Shown: in pieces, positions 1 through 5,368 of the stretch
Numbering within the stretch: the stretch's first letter is position 1
Layout of the letters: every line of letters starts with the position of its first letter
Source of the DNA: Lachnospiraceae bacterium
GTDB lineage: Bacteria > Bacillota > Clostridia > Lachnospirales > Lachnospiraceae
Direction: 5' to 3'
Assembly (NCBI GenBank): GCA_031285465.1
Contig: JAITWD010000063.1
Location: forward strand, 1 to 5,368
DNA length: 5,368 nt
Notes under the pieces: model-generated
Told to the model about the DNA's origin: nothing
The model's input: the letters and a program-made list of their open reading frames with translations, nothing else
Database searches by the model: none
Program-made: the position numbers and the translations under genes

Positions 1-276
1 AAAACCTTTGGTTGTGGGGCGGCAGTTGCGACCAGCAGTATGGCAACCGAGTTGGTCAAGGGTAAGACTATCAAAGAGGCATTAATGGTAACCAATCGCG
101 CAGTTATGGAGGCGCTTGACGGATTGCCGCCGGTAAAGGTTCATTGTTCATTGCTGGCAGAGGAAGGAATTCATGCCGCATTATGGGATTATGCGCAGAA
201 ACATAATATCACGATAGAAGGTTTGGAAAAACCCAAAACCGACATCGGTGAAGAAGAAGCGGAAGAAGAGTACTGA
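1..276 (+). CDS. nifU: NifU/IscU-type Fe-S cluster scaffold protein, 3' part only
   Basis: This is the C-terminal 91 residues of an Fe-S assembly scaffold; the reading frame is already open at base 1, so the true start lies upstream. The visible part begins KTFGCGAAVATSSMATEL, which matches the second conserved cysteine region of the IscU/NifU N-terminal domain. The third conserved cysteine is in VHCSLLAEE (codons near position 150). In this family three cysteines hold a nascent cluster built with sulfur from a cysteine desulfurase; the first cysteine lies outside the window. The protein ends in a very acidic tail (GEEEAEEEY). The stop codon overlaps the mnmA start (TGATG), so the two genes are probably co-transcribed and translationally coupled. 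In Clostridia this gene usually follows a cysteine desulfurase gene, which I infer upstream but cannot see. The ATG at 40 is an internal methionine, not a start. Family assignment is firm; choosing nifU over iscU as the symbol is convention. Confidence 0.9.
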   Translation, partial: KTFGCGAAVATSSMATELVKGKTIKEALMVTNRAVMEALDGLPPVKVHCSLLAEEGIHAALWDYAQKHNITIEGLEKPKTDIGEEEAEEEY

Positions 277-278
277 TG
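255..278 (+). promoter_or_regulatory. Coupled start of mnmA: purine-rich RBS inside nifU tail
   Basis: The last codons of the nifU-like gene are an almost pure GA tract (GAAGC GGAAGAAGAG), followed by TACTGATG, in which the TGA stop and the ATG start share one base. There is no clean AGGAGG. The GGAAGAAGAG stretch can act as a weak Shine-Dalgarno sequence, but translation of mnmA probably relies on ribosomes terminating on nifU. The tract encodes the acidic protein tail at the same time. Confidence 0.5.
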
Positions 279-1376
279 AAGAAGAAGGTAGTGGTCGGAT
301 TGTCCGGTGGCGTAGATTCGGCGGTGGCAGCATTATTGCTAAAGGAGCAGGGCTATGATGTGACTGGGGTTACAATGCGGATATGGCAGGAGGACCATTG
401 TCTGACCAACCGGCTTGGCGGCCAGACAATCGAGACGGTCGGGCAATCGGCAGAGGAGGATGCCCGGCGGGTGGCAGAAGCTTTGGATATACCATATGAT
501 ATTATTGATTATCGGCAGGAGTTCAAGGCGCGGGTGGTTGATTATTTTATTAATGAATATCTTTGTGCCCGCACCCCTAATCCATGTGTTATCTGTAATC
601 GTTATGTTAAATGGGAAGCCTTGTTAGAATATTGCCGGTCGATCGATGCCGATCATATAGCTACCGGGCATTATGCCAGGATCGTTAAACTGCCGGATGG
701 GCGTCTGACCTTATGCTATTCGGTAACAGCAGCAAAGGATCAGACCTATGCCCTTTTTTATTTGACCCAGCAGCAATTGGCGCACACCATGATGCCGGTA
801 GGGGAGTATAGTAAAGAGGAGATCCGGGCGCTGGCCACCCGTCTTGGTCTGCCGGTTGCGGACAAGCCGGATAGCCAGGAAATTTGTTTTATACCGGATA
901 ATGATTATACCGGTTTTATTAAGCGTAACAGTAGGCAGGAGGTTCCACCACCTGGGAATTTTATTACCGCAGACGGAACGATCCTTGGACAGCATCAGGG
1001 GATTACCCATTATACGATTGGTCAGCGAAAAGGTCTGGGATTGTCATTAGGGCATCCGGTTTTTGTTTCACAGATCCGTCGCGCTACCAACGAGGTCGTA
1101 GTGGGGGAGGAAGCGGCGGTGTTTACCGATGGTCTGCGCTGTCAACAGTTGAACTTTATGGGAATGGCCAGTTTGCCAGTGCCACGTCGGGTGACGGCTA
1201 AGATCCGTTATGCCCACAAGGGAGCAGCGGCGGTTATTGAACAAACCGGCCCCGATGAAGTGGTCTGCCGGTTTGAAGAACCGGTTCGGGCAGTGACACC
1301 AGGTCAGGCAGTAGTTTTTTATGATGGGGAGTATATTTTAGGGGGCGGGATCATTAAAGAGGGGTGTAAATGTTAA
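276..1376 (+). CDS. mnmA: tRNA-specific 2-thiouridylase MnmA (TrmU)
   Basis: MnmA activates U34 of tRNA Lys, Glu and Gln with ATP and inserts sulfur to make 2-thiouridine, in the cytoplasm. The 366 residues match the usual family length. The N-terminal PP-loop that binds ATP is SGGVDS at residues 10-15. The first catalytic cysteine is C107 in RTPNPCVICN, by alignment from memory with E. coli C102 in RTPNPDILCN. The second is C204 in DSQEICFIP (E. coli C199). Other family motifs are TGHYAR (130-135), KDQTYALFYL (154-163) and GQRKGLGL (249-256), and the C-terminal domain carries VTPGQAVVFYDGE and LGGGII. C104 makes a CxxC with the catalytic C107, and C97 lies just before; this is common in clostridial members but absent in E. 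coli. The upstream nifU-like gene supports a sulfur-transfer operon. The start at 276 gives a family-typical N-terminus, MKKKVVVGLSGG. The last 7 bases overlap the next gene. Confidence 0.97.
   Translation: MKKKVVVGLSGGVDSAVAALLLKEQGYDVTGVTMRIWQEDHCLTNRLGGQTIETVGQSAEEDARRVAEALDIPYDIIDYRQEFKARVVDYFINEYLCARTPNPCVICNRYVKWEALLEYCRSIDADHIATGHYARIVKLPDGRLTLCYSVTAAKDQTYALFYLTQQQLAHTMMPVGEYSKEEIRALATRLGLPVADKPDSQEICFIPDNDYTGFIKRNSRQEVPPPGNFITADGTILGQHQGITHYTIGQRKGLGLSLGHPVFVSQIRRATNEVVVGEEAAVFTDGLRCQQLNFMGMASLPVPRRVTAKIRYAHKGAAAVIEQTGPDEVVCRFEEPVRAVTPGQAVVFYDGEYILGGGIIKEGCKC
1359..1364 (+). promoter_or_regulatory. RBS for the membrane protein gene, inside mnmA
   Basis: GAGGGG lies 5 bases before the ATG at 1370, within the last codons of mnmA. 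It supports the start at 1370 and means the membrane protein gene has its own initiation signal as well as possible coupling to mnmA termination. Confidence 0.65.
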
Positions 1377-3070
1377 TAGTTATTTTAAGCTGGTTGTATA
1401 TTGGTGTTATATGTCTGTCTATTGGAATAGGCGTGTTTAATCTGGTAGAACGGTTATTGAAGCGATCTTTTAAGCGGAATGAATTTCATTATATTGTTGC
1501 TGGTTTAGTCACAATAACCGTTTATGTTCAATATTTTAGTCTAATTGGGTCAATTGGTTATGTGGCCCATCTGCTCATGCTTATCCTAGCGGCACTGGGG
1601 GCCTGGTTTAACCGGCAGGCGTTGATCGTGGGCTTAAAACGGCATCTTAGAAAGGAATTCTTCTGGGAAGGCCTGTTTTATGTGGGGATTGTTATCCTGT
1701 TTGCTTTTTTTACTTCACGGGGTGAATTTCATACCGATACAGGTATCTATCATGGGCAGGCCATTCGCTGGTATGAGGAATACGGAGTGGTTAAAGGATT
1801 GGGTAATCTGCAGCTGCACTATGCTTATAACAGTTCCTACCTGGCCTTTGCATCTATTTTTAGTATGTTTGCCATTTTGGGGACCTCACTCCACACTACC
1901 ACCGGATTCATGGAGATTTTATTATGTATCTATGCCTGCCACGGTCTGATCGGATTTTGGCAGCGCAAGAACCGTTGCGCTGATTTCTGTCGAATTGCGA
2001 TAATGATTTATTTGATAAGTATTATTGTACGGAGTATGTCTCCGGCAACCGATTATGGGACCATGATGATGGCCTTTTATCTTTTGTTACGCTGGGTAGA
2101 GATATGGAAAGAAGGCGGAGGTCAAAGCATCGGGGACAAGAACTATGATTATGGGTTGCTGGCGGTGTTGGCAGTATTTGTAATGACTATGAAGCTATCG
2201 GCAGCTACCTTGCTGTTGCTGGCCATTTTGCCGGCATGGTACCTGGTTAAGGGAAAAGAATGGCACCGGATAGTGGTTTATATACTGCTGGGAGTAGTGA
2301 TCCTATTGCCCTTTCTGGTGCGTAACGTGATTATTTCGGGATGGTTAGTCTATCCGTTTGCGGCGATTGACTGGTTTACAGTGGACTGGAAGATACCGAA
2401 GGAATATTTGGCGGTGGATGTGGCACAGATTACCGTATGGGGACGTAATCTATTTGATATCGGTAAGATCGATATGCCGCTACGCGAATGGGTACCGATC
2501 TGGTGGCAGGCTCATGAACGTTATGACCGGATGATGTTAACCGCCGTGGTGGGTGCCGTTATCCTGGGCGGAGGTCAAGTGCTTTGGCGTTTGGTCCGGC
2601 GCAGGGAAGATTCAGCCGCCTTTGTGGTCCTTTATTTAAACCTGTTGGCGGGTTTATTGGTATGGTTTTTTATGGCACCGTTCATTCGCTATGGATTGGT
2701 CTTTATTTTGTTACTTCCGGCAGTGGCAATGGGTGAGTTGCTTAGTTATGATCATAAAGGAGCAGGGGCAATTGCGGTAGGAATGATGACCGCATGGATA
2801 TATATTGCGTTTAGTCCGTTTGTATATAATTATATTACCGTCGCCGGGGTGTTTGCCAAACAAAATGTGAGTGCTCCATATTATTTGATGCCACAGGACT
2901 ATGACCAGCCGGCAACGAAGGTATTGATGATGGGGACAACCGCATTCTATGTGCCACTTGATTCGGAATATTTAAGCTACTATGATTTTCCGGGCAGTTG
3001 TTATGGATTTATGGTGGAGCGGAGTGAGATGCGAGGTGAAACAATTGCCGATGGTTTCCGGGCTAAATAA
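1370..3070 (+). CDS. Polytopic membrane protein, GT-C glycosyltransferase-like, function unknown
   Basis: A 566-residue integral membrane protein with roughly 12-14 hydrophobic segments, clear ones near residues 3-24, 41-60, 64-80, 99-115, 261-293, 301-323, 388-405, 417-456 and 466-486. Basic stretches at 27-36 and 90-95 suggest that the loop at 116-152 faces outward. That loop holds EFHTDTGIYHGQAIRW, with acidic E119 and D123 placed as in the first external loop of GT-C lipid-linked glycosyltransferases. RNVIISGWLVYPF (318-330) and PFIRYGLVF (437-445) also resemble GT-C-type proteins. A W-rich loop spans about 324-387. The C-terminus after about 491 is hydrophilic and ends RGETIADGFRAK. The DTGIYHGQAIRW / GLGNL / NSS pattern and this tail recall the uncharacterised 'LIC_10190 family' of membrane proteins; that link is from memory. 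Substrate and reaction are unknown. It overlaps mnmA by 7 bases, so it is probably in the nifU-mnmA operon. A sugar transfer or envelope polymer role is inference. Confidence 0.85.
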   Translation: MLIVILSWLYIGVICLSIGIGVFNLVERLLKRSFKRNEFHYIVAGLVTITVYVQYFSLIGSIGYVAHLLMLILAALGAWFNRQALIVGLKRHLRKEFFWEGLFYVGIVILFAFFTSRGEFHTDTGIYHGQAIRWYEEYGVVKGLGNLQLHYAYNSSYLAFASIFSMFAILGTSLHTTTGFMEILLCIYACHGLIGFWQRKNRCADFCRIAIMIYLISIIVRSMSPATDYGTMMMAFYLLLRWVEIWKEGGGQSIGDKNYDYGLLAVLAVFVMTMKLSAATLLLLAILPAWYLVKGKEWHRIVVYILLGVVILLPFLVRNVIISGWLVYPFAAIDWFTVDWKIPKEYLAVDVAQITVWGRNLFDIGKIDMPLREWVPIWWQAHERYDRMMLTAVVGAVILGGGQVLWRLVRRREDSAAFVVLYLNLLAGLLVWFFMAPFIRYGLVFILLLPAVAMGELLSYDHKGAGAIAVGMMTAWIYIAFSPFVYNYITVAGVFAKQNVSAPYYLMPQDYDQPATKVLMMGTTAFYVPLDSEYLSYYDFPGSCYGFMVERSEMRGETIADGFRAK

Positions 3071-3077
3071 GGTTAGA

Positions 3078-3102
3078 GAAACACTGATTTAATCAGTGTT
3101 TC
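3078..3102. terminator. Hairpin between convergent genes, probable bidirectional terminator
   Basis: GAAACACTGATT and AATCAGTGTTTC are perfect reverse complements around a single central T at 3090; in RNA the inner AT pairs would open into a short loop, leaving about 10 firm pairs. It begins 8 bases after the membrane protein stop and ends one base before the stop codon of the PHP gene on the other strand. Neither side has a long T-run (TTTCC follows on +, TTTCTCT on -), so it is a weak intrinsic terminator judged mainly by position and symmetry. Confidence 0.65.
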
Positions 3103-3103
3103 C

Positions 3104-3925
3104 TTAGGTTAGGGGATGAAAATCAGCCATACGATGGCTGAAGGTAGCATAGTAACGGAAACCACATTCCTTAAGGAGGTCAGCGGTGCGAGTGAATCCG
3201 GCGGCAATGGCCTTGGTCGAATGGGAATCCGAGCCGATGGTGATGATCTCACCACCCAGTTCCCGGAAACGTTTCAGGATATCGGTGCAGGGATTAAGCT
3301 CCTTTAAGTTATAGCGGATCGCACCGGTATTGATCTCCAGTCCCTTTTCCCGTTCGATCAAAAGGGAGAGGATCGGGTCGATAAGCTCACGATAATCGGC
3401 ATAGCAGTAGTTGGTGTCCCGGTTGGGACCGTAACGGACAACATAATCAAGATGCCCACAGACATCAAAATTGCTAAATCGCTTCAGACCATCGTGGATG
3501 GAGGTAAAGTATTCACCATATGCCTCCTTTTCACTGCGGTCAAGATAGAAATCCGTGCGGTAGGGATCACGCCCGTTACTGACATGGGTAGAAGCAATGA
3601 CAAAATCAAAATCATAGGATTTGACATAACCCGCCAGTTCCTTTGACAGGTGCGGCTGTATCCCCAATTCAATGCCGAAGCCCAGTTCGATCTGCCCGGC
3701 ATATTTTTCCTTTAGGCGGATCAGATCATAAAGATAGGAATCGGTGTTGACAAGAAAAAAATCGGCAGGAGTATCGGGCGTGGCGGGAAAATCCATATCC
3801 ATATGCTCGGTGAAACACATCCGGTGCAAACCCAGTGCGATCCCGCGAAGGATCATATCTTCCATGGGAGTGGATGAGTCACCGGAGAAATTGGAATGAA
3901 GATGACAATCGGCTGTTATGATCAT
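3104..3925 (-). CDS. hisJ: PHP-domain phosphoesterase, histidinol-phosphatase HisJ-like
   Basis: This 273-residue protein has the full metal-ligand set of the PHP superfamily: DCHLH (H8, H10), TEHMD (H41), GIELG (E86), ASTHV (H114), GHLDY (H158) and IGSDSH (D233, H235). These hold a multinuclear metal centre for phosphate ester hydrolysis. Length and motif spacing fit the HisJ/HisK histidinol-phosphatases, which convert histidinol phosphate to histidinol (EC 3.1.3.15), the penultimate enzyme function in histidine biosynthesis, in the cytoplasm. Substrate is not shown by the sequence, and related PHP proteins hydrolyse other phosphoesters. The gene stands alone, convergent with the membrane protein gene and divergent from gap, with no other his gene in view; HisJ-type genes are often unlinked. 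The start at 3925 follows a perfect AGGAGG by 8 bases and gives MIITADCHLHSNFSGD, typical of the family. No signal peptide is visible. Confidence is high for the PHP phosphatase class, moderate for histidinol phosphate. Confidence 0.88.
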   Translation of the reverse strand: MIITADCHLHSNFSGDSSTPMEDMILRGIALGLHRMCFTEHMDMDFPATPDTPADFFLVNTDSYLYDLIRLKEKYAGQIELGFGIELGIQPHLSKELAGYVKSYDFDFVIASTHVSNGRDPYRTDFYLDRSEKEAYGEYFTSIHDGLKRFSNFDVCGHLDYVVRYGPNRDTNYCYADYRELIDPILSLLIEREKGLEINTGAIRYNLKELNPCTDILKRFRELGGEIITIGSDSHSTKAIAAGFTRTADLLKECGFRYYATFSHRMADFHPLT

Positions 3926-3933
3926 AAAACTGA

Positions 3934-3939
3934 CCTCCT
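3934..3939 (-). promoter_or_regulatory. RBS of the PHP phosphatase gene
   Basis: The minus strand reads AGGAGG, 8 bases before the ATG at 3925-3923. It is a full-consensus Shine-Dalgarno and fixes the start codon. Confidence 0.9.
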
Positions 3940-3993
3940 AAATAAAAATAATTAATTGCGGCATAATATAATTATATATTATTATAAAGTAAC

Positions 3994-4060
3994 GACCGTA
4001 TGAAGCGGTCTAAGCTGGAAATGAGCAACCCATAATAACAAAAGTAATTACATCAGCTTA
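3994..4060 (-). promoter_or_regulatory. Structured 5' leader of the PHP gene, unassigned
   Basis: On the minus strand, downstream of the predicted promoter, TAAGCTG (4060-4054) pairs with CAGCTTA (4017-4011). This encloses a nested hairpin, TAATTAC-TTTT-GTTATTA (4050-4033), with one T-T mismatch. A second stem, GACCG/CGGTC, follows with no gap (4010-3994, loop about 7 nt). Stacked helices like this suggest a cis-acting RNA. I could not match it to a riboswitch or T-box class, and there is no T-box GGTGG motif. No terminator-like T-run follows the second stem. The stems are also possible on + strand RNA, so strand rests on the promoter prediction. Confidence 0.4.
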
Positions 4061-4069
4061 AGCAATAAC

Positions 4070-4098
4070 ATTATACGCTAATTCACGGGCGATGTAAA
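4070..4098 (-). promoter_or_regulatory. Predicted sigma-A promoter of the PHP gene
   Basis: The minus strand carries TTTACA (-35, bases 4098-4093), a 17-base spacer and a perfect TATAAT (-10, bases 4075-4070), 11 of 12 consensus positions. The expected transcript start is near 4064, giving a leader of about 139 nt before the PHP start codon. Other TATAAT-like sites at 3971-3986 lack a good -35 partner. Confidence 0.65.
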
Positions 4099-4112
4099 TT
4101 ACATGTAAATTA
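4092..4112. repeat. Operator-like 11-bp-phased direct repeat with internal palindrome
   Basis: ATGTAAATTA occurs at 4092-4101 and again at 4103-4112, an 11-base period (about one helical turn). The first copy plus the start of the second forms the palindrome ATGTAA-A-TTACAT (4092-4104). The element covers the -35 box of the PHP promoter and lies about 100 bases upstream of the gap promoter. Such geometry is typical of a transcription factor site, but the regulator is unknown and AT-rich DNA can produce short repeats by chance. Confidence 0.4.
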
Positions 4113-4157
4113 AACGGGAACGGTTTTTGCCAGGAAATGAAAAAAATAGACAAAAAA

Positions 4158-4187
4158 TTAACAAAGTATAAAAAAACATCATAAAAT
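4158..4187 (+). promoter_or_regulatory. Possible second, upstream promoter for gap
   Basis: TTAACA (4158-4163), an 18-base spacer and TAAAAT (4182-4187) give 10 of 12 consensus positions. The region is so A/T-rich that such matches are expected by chance, so this is a weak call, secondary to the promoter at 4209-4237. Confidence 0.3.
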
Positions 4188-4208
4188 TAATTATTTTCGT
4201 TTTACACC

Positions 4209-4237
4209 TTGAATTTTTTGGACAAATTAGGTAAAAT
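4209..4237 (+). promoter_or_regulatory. Main predicted promoter of gap
   Basis: TTGAAT (4209-4214), a 17-base spacer and TAAAAT (4232-4237). The transcript would start near 4244 and have a leader of about 35 nt carrying the RBS. Its position close to a strongly expressed glycolytic gene and the ideal spacer support it. Confidence 0.6.
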
Positions 4238-4264
4238 AACCATGCTGATAAAAATTCAATTTTT
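4209..4264. repeat. Inverted repeat across the gap promoter and leader
   Basis: TTGAATTTTT (4209-4218) is the exact reverse complement of AAAAATTCAA (4250-4259). The right arm is itself part of a 15-base palindrome, AAAAATT-C-AATTTTT (4250-4264), just before the RBS. The left arm contains the -35 box. It could be a two-site operator, or simple A/T-rich symmetry. Confidence 0.35.
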
Positions 4265-4270
4265 AGGAGG
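4265..4270 (+). promoter_or_regulatory. RBS of gap
   Basis: AGGAGG, 8 bases before the ATG at 4279. It fixes the start and is as strong as possible, in line with high expression. Confidence 0.9.
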
Positions 4271-4278
4271 AAACTAAA

Positions 4279-5292
4279 ATGGCAGTAAAAGTAGCAATTA
4301 ACGGTTTCGGTCGAATTGGCCGTTTGGCATTCAGACAAATGTTTGGTGCAGCCGGATATGAAGTAGTAGCGATCAATGATTTAACCAGCCCAACCATGTT
4401 GGCACACTTATTAAAGTATGACTCGGCACAGGGCAGATATGCTTTAGCAGATAAAGTAACCGCCGGTGAGGATTCTATCACGGTTGACGGACAGAACATC
4501 AAGATTTATGCACAAAGAGACCCTAAAGATCTTCCTTGGAAAGAACTCGGTGTAGACGTTGTTTTGGAATGTACCGGTTTCTTTACTTCCAAAGAGAAGG
4601 CTTCCGCTCATATTACTGCTGGTGCCCGTAAGGTCGTTATCTCTGCTCCGGCTGGCAACGATCTGCCGACCATCGTTTTCAATGTTAACCATGATATTCT
4701 TAAAGCAGAAGATAACGTAATTTCCGCTGCTTCCTGTACAACCAACTGTCTGGCTCCGATGGCTAAAGGTCTTAACGATTTAGCAGAGATCCAGTCCGGT
4801 ATCATGACCACCGTTCATGCTTACACTGGCGATCAGATGACCCTTGATGGTCCTCACCCGAAGGGCGATCTGCGTAGAGCTCGTGCAGCTGCCTGCAATA
4901 TCGTTCCTAACTCTACCGGTGCTGCTAAAGCGATCGGTCTGGTTATCCCGGCACTTAATGGCAAGCTGATCGGTTCCGCTCAACGTGTTCCGACCTGTAC
5001 CGGTTCTACCACTATTTTGGTAGCGGTTGTTAAGGGTAGTGTTACCAAAGATCAGATCAATGCTGCAATGAAAGCTGCTTCCAACGAATCTTTCGGTTAC
5101 ACCGAAGAAGAGATTGTTTCCGGCGATGTTATCGGTATTACCTATGGATCATTATTTGATGCTACCCAGACCATGGTTTCTCCTATGGCTGATGGCAACT
5201 CTCTGGTTCAGGTAGTTTCATGGTATGATAACGAGAACAGCTATACCAGCCAGATGGTAAGAAGTATCAAATATTTTTCCGAATTAGCATAA
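4279..5292 (+). CDS. gap: Glyceraldehyde-3-phosphate dehydrogenase, type I
   Basis: This enzyme oxidises and phosphorylates glyceraldehyde 3-phosphate to 1,3-bisphosphoglycerate with NAD, in cytoplasmic glycolysis. The 337 residues are full length. The Rossmann dinucleotide motif is INGFGRIGR (7-15). D34 in AINDL is the acidic residue expected for NAD rather than NADP use. The catalytic cysteine is C153 in SAASCTTNC (149-157), and its partner histidine is H180 in TTVHAYTGDQ. NSTGAAKAIG (211-220) and WYDNENSYTSQMV (315-327) complete the family signature. RVPTCTGS (236-243) has a cysteine, C240, where I expect proline from related sequences. Codon choice is biased as in highly expressed genes, with AGA, CGT and GCT/GCA rather than the CGG and GCG common in mnmA. 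The gene has its own promoter, full-consensus RBS and strong terminator, so it is probably monocistronic here; pgk or tpi, if linked, would lie outside the window. Confidence 0.98.
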   Translation: MAVKVAINGFGRIGRLAFRQMFGAAGYEVVAINDLTSPTMLAHLLKYDSAQGRYALADKVTAGEDSITVDGQNIKIYAQRDPKDLPWKELGVDVVLECTGFFTSKEKASAHITAGARKVVISAPAGNDLPTIVFNVNHDILKAEDNVISAASCTTNCLAPMAKGLNDLAEIQSGIMTTVHAYTGDQMTLDGPHPKGDLRRARAAACNIVPNSTGAAKAIGLVIPALNGKLIGSAQRVPTCTGSTTILVAVVKGSVTKDQINAAMKAASNESFGYTEEEIVSGDVIGITYGSLFDATQTMVSPMADGNSLVQVVSWYDNENSYTSQMVRSIKYFSELA

Positions 5293-5331
5293 GCTTAGGT
5301 TTGGAACGATAATAAATTTGTATCGACCTGT

Positions 5332-5361
5332 AGGGTCCGGTCGCAGGACCGGACCTTTTTT
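5332..5361 (+). terminator. Rho-independent terminator of gap
   Basis: GGTCCGGTC (5334-5342) pairs perfectly with GACCGGACC (5347-5355) around a GCAG loop, followed directly by six T. This GC-rich 9-bp stem with T-run is a textbook intrinsic terminator, about 40 bases after the gap stop. A smaller stem, CGATA/TATCG (5307-5325), lies in the 3' untranslated part before it. Confidence 0.95.
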
Positions 5362-5368
5362 ATATCAT

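Larger units (their letters stand above)
3926..4278. other. Divergent regulatory intergenic region
   Basis: These 353 AT-rich bases separate the divergent PHP and gap genes. I see no convincing protein gene. The only + strand mini-ORFs with an ATG are an 11-codon one from 4000 and a 15-codon lysine-rich one from 4137, both without a properly spaced RBS. The space holds promoters for both directions, a hairpin-rich leader for the PHP gene and operator-like repeats, described separately. The stretch at 3941-3990 is nearly pure A/T and unstructured. Confidence 0.7.

Noticed and set aside
711..1010. Open frame of 99 codons on the minus strand inside mnmA
   Set aside because: It lies wholly within a confidently identified gene, has no RBS or recognisable family, and its composition is that of a shadow frame.
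4000..4035. 11-codon mini-ORF on the + strand (MKRSKLEMSNP), considered as a leader peptide
   Set aside because: No RBS precedes it, no attenuator follows it, and it has no run of regulatory codons.
3994..4060. T-box or known riboswitch
   Set aside because: No T-box GGTGG antiterminator sequence, specifier loop or intrinsic terminator is visible, and the stems do not match any class I can recall.
4111..4130. Possible catabolite-repression (cre/LacI-type) site around AAACGGGAACGGTTT
   Set aside because: The partial symmetry has mismatches at the centre and does not fit the cre consensus, so it is not reported as an operator.
4137..4184. Lysine-rich 15-codon mini-ORF on the + strand (MKKIDKKLTKYKKTS)
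   Set aside because: The only AGG before it is about 3 bases from the ATG, too close to act as an RBS, and poly-A DNA readily produces such lysine-rich frames.
4099..4338. Open frame of 79 codons on the minus strand across the gap promoter and start
   Set aside because: It overlaps the gap start and promoter, has no RBS, and encodes a low-complexity product expected from AT-rich DNA.

Overview
The window looks like core chromosome of a Gram-positive anaerobe of the Clostridia, most likely Lachnospiraceae-like. The evidence is the clostridial style of the NifU-like protein, MnmA and GAPDH sequences, near-consensus AGGAGG ribosome binding sites, sigma-A-type promoters in AT-rich intergenic DNA, and a compact operon with overlapping genes. 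I recognise the family styles from memory; no search was run, so the taxon is an inference.

Left block (1-3070, + strand): three genes read through without gaps. They are the 3' end of a NifU/IscU-type Fe-S scaffold gene, then mnmA (tRNA U34 2-thiouridylase, overlapping by 1 base), then a 566-residue polytopic membrane protein (overlapping mnmA by 7 bases). The first two fit a sulfur-trafficking operon in which a cysteine desulfurase, probably encoded just upstream, supplies sulfur to both. The membrane protein resembles GT-C glycosyltransferase-like proteins of unknown function and has no obvious link to sulfur chemistry. A hairpin at 3078-3102 separates this block from the convergent gene.

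Middle block (3104-3925, - strand): a PHP-family histidinol-phosphatase-like gene. Its stop codon lies one base beyond the hairpin. It stands alone rather than in a visible his operon.

Divergent intergenic region (3926-4278): 353 AT-rich bases with no convincing gene. It contains a near-consensus minus-strand promoter (TTTACA-17-TATAAT), a predicted leader of about 139 nt with phased hairpins, an 11-bp-phased direct repeat over the -35 box of that promoter, and one good plus promoter (TTGAAT-17-TAAAAT) plus a weaker one for gap.

Right block (4279-5361, + strand): a complete type I glyceraldehyde-3-phosphate dehydrogenase gene with a strong RBS and a strong intrinsic terminator, so probably a highly expressed single-gene unit.

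No mobile element, CRISPR array, tRNA or rRNA was seen. Nothing here is clearly a new biological system. The best leads are the uncharacterised membrane protein tied to the nifU-mnmA operon and the structured leader with its operator-like repeat upstream of the PHP gene.
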